This document shows positions 35,301-45,200 of a stretch of DNA of 64,000 nt, one piece after another. Below the pieces are notes generated by a model, which saw only the letters and a list, made by a program, of their open reading frames with translations, made no database searches and was not told the origin of the DNA. Positions within the stretch are counted from its first letter, which is position 1. Each line of letters begins with the position of its first letter. The position numbers and the translations under genes were made by a program. Location: assembly GCA_028285035.1 (NCBI GenBank), contig JANQQF010000084.1, positions 62,001-126,000 of the forward strand, written 5' to 3'. This DNA is from Phycisphaerae bacterium. Lineage in GTDB: Bacteria > Chloroflexota > Anaerolineae > 4572-78 > J111.

Positions 35301-36063
35301 AATTGGTGTCCAATCCGGGGTCGGGCAGGTGTTGCATAGTAGTGGAACCTTGGCTGCCCAACAAGGTGATTACGACTCAGCCCGTAAGCGATATGAAGAG
35401 AGTTTATCAATCCGACGTAGTTTACATGACAAAGCGAATACAGCCAGTTTGCTGAGTAACCTAGCCATCTTGGCTGAATATCAAGGTGATTATGACACAG
35501 CCCGATCCTTGAATGAGGAAAGTCTGGCCAATCGCTGGGATATCGGTGACAAGTGGGCGATTGCCGTCTCATTGAATAATTTGGGAAATGTGTTACTGGC
35601 TGAAGGTGAATATGATATGGCAGTCACCCAGCTTGAAATTGCCGTCAATTTACAGCGCGAGGTTGGTGATCGCTGGTATTTGGCCAACGCCCTCAACAAC
35701 CTTGCCAATGCTACACGTGCCCAAACTGATTATCAAGCCGCCCGATCTTTGTACATTGAGAGTTTAACAATCAATCGAGATTTAGGTGATGGGGGAGCCA
35801 TTGCTTATCTTTTGGAAGACATTGGCAGTTTAGCGGCCCTTGAAAAAGATGCCCTGCGCGCTCTTCGGCTTTTTGGCGCAGCCACGGTTTTACGAGAAAA
35901 TCTTGGTGCACCTTTGCCGCCGTCTGACAAGCAAAAGTTGGATGAAACCTTAAATTCAGCCCGACAGTTAATCGATCATGCCGAAGCTACAGCCGCTGAA
36001 GCAGCGGGGCAAGCGATGTCACTAGATGAAGCCATTGATGAAGCCCTTCAATTAGCCGCTTGA
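32377..36063 (+). CDS. Soluble adenylyl cyclase-like protein: two class III cyclase domains, AAA/STAND ATPase, TPRs
   Basis: 1228 residues. The first cyclase domain (about 25-205) has FADISGFTPLTE, the RRGAEELTKQLN segment and FSGDAITCWF, with the metal-binding pair D34 and D86. The second (about 255-430) has lost the FSGD motif (TIGDKGSYLYTAFG) but keeps YGVLGDEVNLAARLM, which supplies base- and transition-state-binding residues of a heterodimer. An ATPase follows with Walker A AEAGMGKS and VIVLEDSHWIDPLSLELL. TPRs occupy about 850-1170. This is the domain order of mammalian soluble adenylyl cyclase. It probably makes cAMP in response to a signal sensed by the ATPase/TPR part. Substrate specificity and regulation by bicarbonate are not proven. 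Confidence 0.9.
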   Translation: MELPSAYIPMDRRQAIAQGQILPDRTSGAALFADISGFTPLTESLLNSYGPRRGAEELTKQLNLIYDALVKEVHRYRGSVMAFSGDAITCWFDGDVGLLAVACGLAMQQAMGQFAAVETPSGDRLPLRMTVGVAAGPVRRFQVGDPQIQYIDALAGATLDDMATAERMAEKGEVAITPTVMANLQDELELGDLRTHEENGQTFAVALSLKNPDKIDLETIAWPALSEDTLSEEQQKPWMLPPIYERLSAEGGQFLAELRPGVPLFLYFDGIDYDDDEEAGQKLDSYIRWVQKILARYDAYLFQLTIGDKGSYLYTAFGSPIAHEDDAARSVAAALDLHALPDDLDFIDRLQIGVSQGQLYTGAYGGSTRRTYGVLGDEVNLAARLMGKAEPGQILVSQRVQETAANRFSWEKLDPFKVKGKSNEIIAYRPHHLKERRDFHLSELKYQLPMVGRTDELALIQEKLELALSGQGQFIGITAEAGMGKSRLVAEVIPRTIEHQMEGYGGECQSYGTNISYLVWQPVWQSFFGIDPTWELQEQIYVLETVLNEIDPTLTPRLPLLGNVLNLEIPDSELTQSFDAKLRKTSLESLLIDCLRARAQQTPLVIVLEDSHWIDPLSLELLEVMSGAIAHLPVLVIMAYRPPDKQQPESPIERLPNFTKIELTHFTPEESERLITLKLSEFSDDDSKVPAGIIKRITDRAQGNPFYIEELLNYLRDQGIDPHDSDALKKLDLPDSLQTLILSRIDRLTENQKSVLRIASVIGRLFRAAWVWGMYPDLKEEPVKEDLSVLSTMDLTPVDSEDPEIIYLFKHIVTQEVAYESLPYGTRSLLHNYLGEFIESKYSKHINQYLDLLAFHYGRSDNKDKQRTYLRLAGEAAQADYANEAAIDYYRKVLPLLEDEEKVAILRKLGDVLQLLGQWDEAGKLYNQALTLAESLDDNESVAWCQWATGELYRKQGIYADALVWFERAEAGFKKIGVQSGVGQVLHSSGTLAAQQGDYDSARKRYEESLSIRRSLHDKANTASLLSNLAILAEYQGDYDTARSLNEESLANRWDIGDKWAIAVSLNNLGNVLLAEGEYDMAVTQLEIAVNLQREVGDRWYLANALNNLANATRAQTDYQAARSLYIESLTINRDLGDGGAIAYLLEDIGSLAALEKDALRALRLFGAATVLRENLGAPLPPSDKQKLDETLNSARQLIDHAEATAAEAAGQAMSLDEAIDEALQLAA

Positions 36064-36146
36064 TGTAAGCCACAAATTGAAAACACCAGTTAGAGGAAAA
36101 GCTGTTAAAAACTGACTAAAAGTTATCACCAAAGTAAATTAAACTA

Positions 36147-36188
36147 CAAAAACAGCCCCCTTGATGATACGGGAGCTGCTTTTTATTT
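36147..36188. terminator. Bidirectional terminator between the cyclase and giant surface protein genes
   Basis: CAGCCCCC (36153-36160) and GGGAGCTG (36171-36178) form a stem with one mismatch. It is followed by CTTTTTATTT on the plus strand and by TTTTTGTAG on the minus strand, so it can end both convergent transcripts. Confidence 0.8.
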
Positions 36189-36215
36189 CAACGATTTATC
36201 GTTTATCAAACAGTG

Positions 36216-39200
36216 TTACTTCGAGATTAATGGCAGATAGAGTCGCTGTAAATTCTCACCACCCTCAAAGTTAGCTCGGTCATTGAAGAAGGTACATTCG
36301 ACATGCTGTCCGGCTGATAATGGGATATCGGCTGTATAGTTGAACAAGTCGACCGAAATTGATACGGGCTGTGGGAGGTCAGGATTGGTAATATCCTGAC
36401 ACATCACAGCCAGAAGTGCCCAGAACTGATCAGGGAATGACGTTGGATCTTCGCTGATTGTATAAGTATCTGCCAAAGTATCTGCAAAGGTAATGCTCGG
36501 TGTGATTTCGGTCGTCAGCGTAAACTCACCCAAATCTCCAGTGAAATCAAATGCGGTTGGACTATCACTACTAATCGCTTTGTTAATGGTTAGTGTTCCA
36601 ACAAAGTTGGCACTATCCACCTCAAGCCCCGCTGAAGCAACTGATGGGCTGTAGCTATCACTGACGAGCGTAATTGTACTCTGACCAGGGATTGGGATTT
36701 CACCATTATAGTAGGCATTAACAGTGTAGGTACCATCTGGCAAGGTGATGTCTCGCAGTTTTGCCTGACCGATCAAGTTGGTAATAACTGTTCTACTTTG
36801 GGAGCCATTATCCCCAGTGATGACAAAGAAGATGGTTTGTTCCAGTAGCGGTCGCCCCTGATCATCAGTCAGGGTAGCCACGACGACCGGCTTACCATCG
36901 ATATCCGTTTGAACCTCTAAAGCAATCTGAGTCCCTTGTAGTGTAATTTCAAATGGTGTACTAACTGATGAAGCCTCAAACTCAGCAGTCGGGCCAAATG
37001 AAGCTGTTAGATCATATTGCCCTGGTGTACCAATCAAACTCATCGTCACGGTCGCCAGACCATTACTATCCGTCACTGCAAACAAACTCTGTGATCCTAG
37101 ACCAAAGTTAACAATCTTACCAGCTAATGGGGTGTCATTGCTTGTCAGAACAGCCTTAAAGGTAACTGTGTCACCATAAGCCCCTGAAGATGCTGGGGTT
37201 GGGTTGAAGATCAAACTAGTTGGCGCTGGCTCATCAACCGGGATATCACCCTCGGCGGGAAGTCGATAGTATTCGCCAAGATTGGTGTCTAAGGCGACCA
37301 AACCAACCCCGTTTGTAGCCTGAACGATATATCGAATATCTTCGGACGATGCCCCATCTGCACTCAAATCCAGCGTACCCTCCCACAAAGTTGAGTCACT
37401 TGTATTTTGCGTCAAATCGAGTGAGTGCCAGCTTCCAGAAGGAGTCTTACTACTATCATAATAGGTTACCCACACTTCCTGAATACCCGCCGCTGGATTA
37501 CCAACAACCCGCATTTCAAACTTGATCGTGCCACTTTCGGGGTAGGCATTAATTTCAGCAATTGTCGGTGGAGCGGACAAGGCTGGCGTACTGTCTCCGT
37601 CATACGTTTGGAAATTGTCGCTGTAATACAAGCGGAAGTTCATATCATCAAACTTACGCAAGGTATTGAGTGTGGCACCTGGTGTTGTCGAGCGATGCTG
37701 AGCTGGCGTAACCATCAGGTTAGTGCTTCCCCCCTGCAATGCATCGAAGTAGTTGACACTCCACGGACGAATGGGGAAGAATACATCGGACAAAAACGGT
37801 CCGTGGACCCCACGAATTTCCGTGGCTGGTGCTCCAGTCAGTGGCAAAATGTCGGGCACATCGGTATAGTTCCCACCTCGGAAACCAACACCTCGCAGGA
37901 TCTTGTTGTTTGGCGCGGTCACATCACGAACTTCCAACGGCAAGGCCGGCTCAACAGGGTTGGTCACAATCCCGTTTGTGCCGCTAAGATAGGTTGCAGT
38001 CAGTTCTGAATTGTCATCAACATTCTTCAGAACACTCGTGTTAGTTGTTAGATCTGAAACAATGGTGATGTCCGCATAATCCAAGCCCAACGTCGCCCCC
38101 GGATTTGAGCCAAAGCTAGAGGTAGAGTTAACAATTGAGGAACTACTATCAGGATCGATACGATCACCAGGCATCGCCACACTCAACATTGGCAAGCCAA
38201 AGATGGTAGCTTCAAGCAGTGCTTTCTCGTGTAGCCCTTCAATCTTCGGTGTCTGGCTTAGATAAATCTGCTTAGATCGAACTAAAGCATCCCCAATTGA
38301 GACAGCCTCACCAGGATTACCAACCCGTAATTGGCGATGGAATTCAAGATAAATTCGTTCGCTGTATTCAATGAAGTCTGTATCACCATACTGATAGCCC
38401 GTCCCAGCAATCAAGGTTGCTTTCTTCTGTGCAAAAGCTTGGGGCCAATCCAAGAGCAAGGTGACCCCTGGTACACCGTGATCATTCACGATGTTGTAGC
38501 CGGAGTGACAACCTGCACTAGAGACAATAGCATTGGTCATATCAACAGGTGATGCTACCAGATCAGTCGTGATCAAGCTTGTATCGTAATCGGCAGCCAA
38601 AGCACTGTTGGCGCTAAAGTGACCGGCCAGGAAGGCGATATCGTAACGATTATTGAGCAACAGGTTCCCCAAATCGTCAGCCGTCCAACCTAGAGCAGGA
38701 GCCAGTTCTTGCGCCGCAATCAATGTATCCACATTTGCTGTGGTATCTAGACCAGACTGAAGCTCATTTGTCACCTCGAGTGAGGCGTCTTCCAGGAAGT
38801 CATAGCCGGTGACTAAGCCTGAGGATGGGGTTGGGACCACACCAGCCGTTGTTCCAGTAATGTAAGCATCAATCATTCCCGTAATCTCGGTTGCAGTTTC
38901 GACCAATCGACCAACAGGAATTTCAGGAATGGGGAATTGGGCCGCCTTGAGTGAAATATCAATCGATGAGCCGTATGCATCCTGACTTAAGACATAACCT
39001 AGGCGCAGGCTTGACTGCGAGTGAGTAAACTCAGCAACGGGTGGCACATAATTCTCTTCATTCCCTAACAAGGTTGTGTCTGGATAACGGAAGAAGGGGA
39101 CCACATCATCATCACCAATGACAACCACATACTCAATTGGGTTCAAGGCTCGGTAGTCATCAACAATATCTTTGATCGATTGGGCCACTAAGTTTTTGGT

Positions 39201-42200
39201 GTATGGACACGCGGTATTGGCATCAGCCAATGTGTTCGCCGCCGCGACACGAGCATCTGCCCCAACATCAATAACCACCCCGTTGACCTCTTGTTGGGCG
39301 GCCAACTGATTCAGCGCGGCCAACATCGCGGCCTTTTCTTCAGGTGTACCCTCCATCATTGTGGTATTACGGGTCAAATCCGTGAGGATGACCGTGTTGA
39401 AGCCGCCATCTGTGGCCACGTGGGTACTGTTGGGCAGAGACGTTGAGATATCACAGTTGATGCTCGTCATCTCAACCTCGACATGGAATGGATTACTTAA
39501 GTCAAACACCCCATTTCGACCTTGAACCTTAATGTAAAAGTCGCCCGTATTGTTCCACGTATTCAACACAATGCCTTCACTAGCATTACCTTCAAAGGCA
39601 GAGAAGCCGATCAAACTGCGGCTTTCAGCACTAGAGAACGCTGACGGACTAAAGGCCGAGGGGCTGAATGCTGACGGACTAAAGGCCGAGGGACTAAACG
39701 CCGAGGGACTAAACGCCGAGGGACTAAACGCCGACGGGCTGAACGCTGACGGACTAAACGCCGACGGGCTGAACGCTGACGGACTAAAGGCCGACGGGCT
39801 GAATGCTGACGGACTAAAGGCCGACGGGCTGAATGCCGAGGGACTAAAGGCCGAGGGACTAAAGGCCGACGGGCTGAATGCTGACGGACTAAAGGCCGAC
39901 GGGCTAAAGGCCGAGGGCGCAAACTCAGCGCCTAATCGTGCTATATCTTCCAAACGCTCAACATCATTATCAATCGTGGCAATATCTTTATATATGGTTA
40001 AATCATAATTCTGCTGTAGATTCGATAAAGTCACGACAACCTGACTGTTCGGTCGCACCTTAAACTTAAACCAACGCGCTTGATTTTGCTTTTCAATAAG
40101 CTGATCAGCTGAGTCAATAGGATCTGGGAACAATTCTAAAGCATTTGGCCAGCTTGTGTTGTTCGGTCCAACTCGAACACACTGGGCAAACTCCGAGGTG
40201 TTGCCATTTGGATCTGTGGCTGTGGCGGAGACAAACTGCCCTTCACTCAGTTCAGCAGCCAAGGTTTCATTAAAGATGATATCACCTGAGCCATCTGTTG
40301 TGACTGACTTTGTTTCGAGGAAGGTTTGCCCCTCACCATAGCTAGAAGTATCACAAGCAGCGTTGATGTAGAAGTCAAGAGCAAAGGTTGTATTGGCTGC
40401 ACCGTGCATTAGACCTTGGACCGAAGTTGAGCCACTACCTGGTTCGGCCAAGTACAACACAGGCAAGTTTTGTAAATCATTTGCCCCGCTGTCTGTATCA
40501 TTCAAATCGACTGTCGTAACGCCATCCCCTTCTAACTCAATACCCAACAGACCGTTGTTGTAAATCGAATTAGAGCGAATAGAGGTGCCGCTACCAGAGA
40601 GCACAACGATACCGTCATCCCCATTGTTGACAATTAAGTTGCCATCTGCGGGGTTGGTGCCCCCGATTGTGTTGTTACCCGCATCAACGACGATACCAGC
40701 CTGGGTATTCCCTAAACCGACCGTACCGAGGGTATCCGTACCAATATAGTTACAAGTGAGGATATTGCCGCCATTGGTGTTGATTTCGATACCATCAAGG
40801 CTAAAGCTGTGAATGGATAGACCGCGAATGGTCGTGTTACCTGCGCTAACAATCAAACCCCTAGCTGGGATTTCCTCAACTTCACCAAACGAGTCGGCAT
40901 TTGTACCATCAATCTCAATTTGCAGAGTTGGGGGCCAACTTGAACACGCCGCGCCCGGTTGAGTAGTTCCGTCGATCACCACGGGATCATAAATTTCTGG
41001 AAGCTCATAGGTGGGAGAAATGACGTGAGGGCCACTGCCTGGAATATTAAAGTTAATTTGATCGGTGCCACTGAGCGCATTTGCAGCCTCAATTGCTTCT
41101 CGGAAAGAACAGTTTGTTTCTGTACAACCATCAAAGTCATCAGAGGTCGTATTAACTGTGAAGACAGGGCCTGTTTGGATTGGGTCTGCAACGGTGATCA
41201 CAACATCATTGCCGTCGCCACCCACATAAGAAATGACTGCACCTTGGCCACTACCGCCAAAATCACTGTCCACGGTGGCTCCTTCAGGCAGACCGGCGAA
41301 GTTTCCAGTGACAGGATCGGAGCCATCATTATTAACGATGACAAAGGTGTCGCCAATGGTTGGGGTGAAACCTTCGGAAACGGAGACCAACAGGTCAACG
41401 CCAGTTCCATCAATCGTCTCAAAGGCGACAGTACCCGTAACGTTGAGTTGATCGTGCCCGCTGGCTCCAGGTGTTGTGCCTTCGATTTCAATTTCGAGTG
41501 CCGATTCATGACCAAAGGCGATTGACCCTGTATTCAAGATTTCAGGGCTAGCCCCTGGTGAAATCGTCGAGCCACCATTGACAATGGTTGTTCCAGCGAT
41601 CGTTCCAGTTCCTCCGACAGTGCCACCATCAACCGTTACACCACCAGCAAGCGAGCCATTGACGAGCAAGATGCCATCATAAACAGTAGTTACGCCAGCG
41701 TAGGTGTTAGCACCAGACATCGTAAAGGTGCCAGAGCCAAGCTTAGCCAAACCACCACTTTGGCTCATCACCCCACTAAATGTGGTATTGGTGTTATCAT
41801 CGCCCACGGTGAGTGTACCCGTGCCTAGGAAGACATTACCTTCGCCAGCCAGTGAGCCAATCGTTTCATCATTATCATTCAATACTAACGCAGCTCCACT
41901 AGCAACGGTGACGGCGCTCGTGTTGGGGATAACACCGCCCGCTTTGGCCACCATAACTGAGCCTTCATCAATATTCGTTGTGCCTGTGTAGGTTGCGGCC
42001 TCACTCATAAAGAAGGTACCCGAGCCAACTTTTGTGAATGAACTGGGGCCGCTAATCACACCTGCAATGTTGGGGATATTTGGCGAGGCGTATTGCCCAA
42101 TTGTCGTATCGGTTGCCAAGACAACTGGCTCTGATAAAGCCATACTACCGAAGAACTGTAATGCCCCACCATTGTCTATGCCAGCCCCATTCAACGTTAA

Positions 42201-45200
42201 CGGCTCTTGGAATTGGCCACCGGTTGTGCTAACTACAAGGCTAGCCCCATCCGCCACTTCCGTTCCATTGGTGGTAAATGGTGTTTGCGGACCGAGGCTT
42301 TGCGCGTGAGTTATCTCAAGCTTACCTTCATTGACATAAGTGATACCACTGTAGGTATTGTTACCAGTGAGGATATAGGTGCCATCCCCCTCTTTGGTCA
42401 AGCCATTCGTCCCGCCAATCACACCGTCAATGACACCGCCTGTATCGCCAGCTAGGGTTACACTACCAAAGTCATTTTGCAGCGCCCCACCGTTGATTGT
42501 GGCTGTACCACTAATTGAGACATTGCTCAGAAGAATTACAGAGTCTGTATTGTAGATACCACCACCTGAACCAGTCGCTTGTCCGCCGATAATACTCAAA
42601 TCGTAAAATTCGACAGATCCAATTTCACCCTGAAGCTCAAAGACGCGGTCAATACCATTTGCATTGATAATCGTCTGTTCATCGCCAGCGCCCACAAAGG
42701 CGATTGAATTGTTAACATCGAGATCACCTGTCAGGTTGTTGTTCTCACCCGCACCAATGAGGGTGAGGGTGTAAGTGCCTGTAGGAATGGTGATGGTGTA
42801 GGCATTTGAGATATCAGCATTCGCTTTACTGATAGCACCGCGCAAACTACAATCATTCGGGGTCAAGTCATCACAAGTGTCACTCAAGTTATCAAGGGTT
42901 GTATCGACTTGAAGCGTCGTATCACTGGCCTCATAGGCTAGAGTGAAATAGTCACCATTGGCTAAGTCTTGGCTACTAAAGAAAATCAAGCCATCGCCAG
43001 GAGCAGCTGTGGCAGCGATCGTCGCGTTGCTAAAATCGCCGTCATCATCGATCAACAGCGCTAACTCATAAGCATTTGTAAAGTTATCATCCCCAACCCC
43101 GGTCAGGTCAAAGGTCAGATCAACGCTGCCAACATCGCCTGTTTCAGCGACACGCCACACACGATTGAGGCGGGCTGCGTAGCCACTGGGGGCCTGACTA
43201 AAGCCGTCGAGCGTTCCACCATTATTCCCCCAAATGAGGAATTCGCCATCACTGACATTGGCCCCGTTGCCTTCAATTGAGAGCAGCGTACCATCATTGA
43301 CGCTTTGTGAACTTAATTGGCTTAAATCACTGGCATCATCAATCCCGATCCCGGCAATATCAGTAGTATAGCCGCTATGGGTTGTTGTGCTCGGGTAGAT
43401 GACGGTTCCATTTGAGTCGACATAGTTTTGGGTGTTAGTTAGCGTGACCCCATATTTAACAGCAAGGTAGCTTTCTACTTTTTGCCGATCCGCATCACTG
43501 AGCTTTTGGCCATACACCAGCACCTCAGCGATTTTACCATCCCAATATTCACCGTTTGAGGTCTCACCACCAATTTTGATGACATTCGTGCCAAAACTAT
43601 TGAGGAGGGTTCCTGCACTATGGCCTGACCCATTCTGATACAAGTCTAAGCTAACACCTGTCTCCCAAATCCAATCAAATATATACGTTTGATTGGTTTG
43701 AAGGGGTGTTGGATGGGTATTGGTTGGATTCCAAATTGCTTGCCTATCATTCTCGGTACCAAAGAGGGGAAAATCACCATCAGTTACGCTATTGTCAAAA
43801 CCAACGCCTGTGTCCCAAGCCGAGAGTGAGTTATTTTCAGCCACCAAAAAGACCGAACCATCAGAAGTGCTGTTGGTTAAGACATTGGGCTGCCGGTCCA
43901 GAAAATCATTCGAAAAATCAATTGCCGCGTTTTGATTGAAGCTTGATGAGCTTGATTGAAAGACGGGCTTGTAGGTAGCATTGGTCTGAACAACGTCATT
44001 GCCAGCCCCGCTCTGATCGTTCCATTGTTGAACCGTTTGCCCAAAGGTTGCCTCTGTAACCCCAGCATCATTGTAAACCTCAGCATCGGCTTTCAGCCAA
44101 AGCTCTAAATCAGCGGAAATCCCGCCAGGTGCGGTTGTCGGAACATTGAGCGTGGTAAAGCTAATGGTATCACCGTAACTTGTCCCCGCACTATTGGTGG
44201 CAAAGGCCCGGGCATAGTAGGTTGTGTCGGCAGTCAAGGCAGACAAACTAGAATTGTAAGTTCCTGTGCCAAATACGCCATTTTGGCTAATTGTCGTATC
44301 AGCCAGCGTGGGGGAGCCTGTGGTGTTATATGCAACACCACGGTCTGTCACATCATCTGAGCCGATGGAAAGGATGTTACCGCCGCTGTCAGTCGTTGTT
44401 TGGGCGATATTACTGGCCGCAGTTGTCGAGAGGGTGGGGGCTCCGTCTTGCCCGGTATAGACCCAGTTGGAGGCACTGCCTGTTAGGGAAAAATTCGTCA
44501 GCGTTCCGTCATGATCACCGGTATAATCGATCAATTCGGTCAGCCCAGCATTGCTGTTGTCAGCATCGCCTTGATCAAAAGAATAATAGGCAACAAGATT
44601 AGCCTCATTTCCAACTAGGCTATTGCTCATATCCGCTTCAATTTGAGCCTGAGTACGAATTTCATTCCAGAAACGAACCTCGTCTAATTCACCGTCAAAA
44701 TAGGCCCCAAAGCCGGGGAACCAGGATCCTAGTTCGGTACCATTATAGGCAGTGGCAGTGTTTGCTCCCGTTAATTCCTGGACCCCATTGACATACGCCG
44801 TAACAGAATTCCCATTTCTAGTAATTGCAATATGGGTCCAAACGTCGGGTTGAATTGTGGAAGATGTCAGCGTAACCCAATTTGGACCAGGAAAAGTAAC
44901 AATTTTGCCGCCCTGAATACCAATATGAAAATCTGATGTCGTTTGTCCCGTGAGGATTCTAGTATCTTCGGTGATTGGGGAATCAGGTTTAAGCCAAAAC
45001 TCAATGGTGTTCTGGCTTGTACTCAGGGGAAGATTACCGAGAACAACCTTATCATCACCCCCATCAAAATTAAGAGCATTTCCGGTCGGGCCAAAGGGTT
45101 GCACTTCAAATGCACCTTTATCAATCCGACCATTGGCCACCCGATCAAATCCTATCCCGCGCTGATCGAAGTCCGGTGGAGCAACGAATGCAGGGTCACC

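Noticed and set aside
39646..39915. Regular short repeats considered as a CRISPR array
   Set aside because: Units are contiguous 15-bp copies without spacers and lie inside a coding frame.
39550..40008. Plus-strand ORF of 152 codons with repeating ADGLN/AEGLK units that look like a pentapeptide-repeat protein
   Set aside because: It is the antisense reading of the SAFSP-coding repeat. The silent-site variation fits selection on the minus-strand frame, and no ribosome binding site or independent gene context supports the plus-strand reading.
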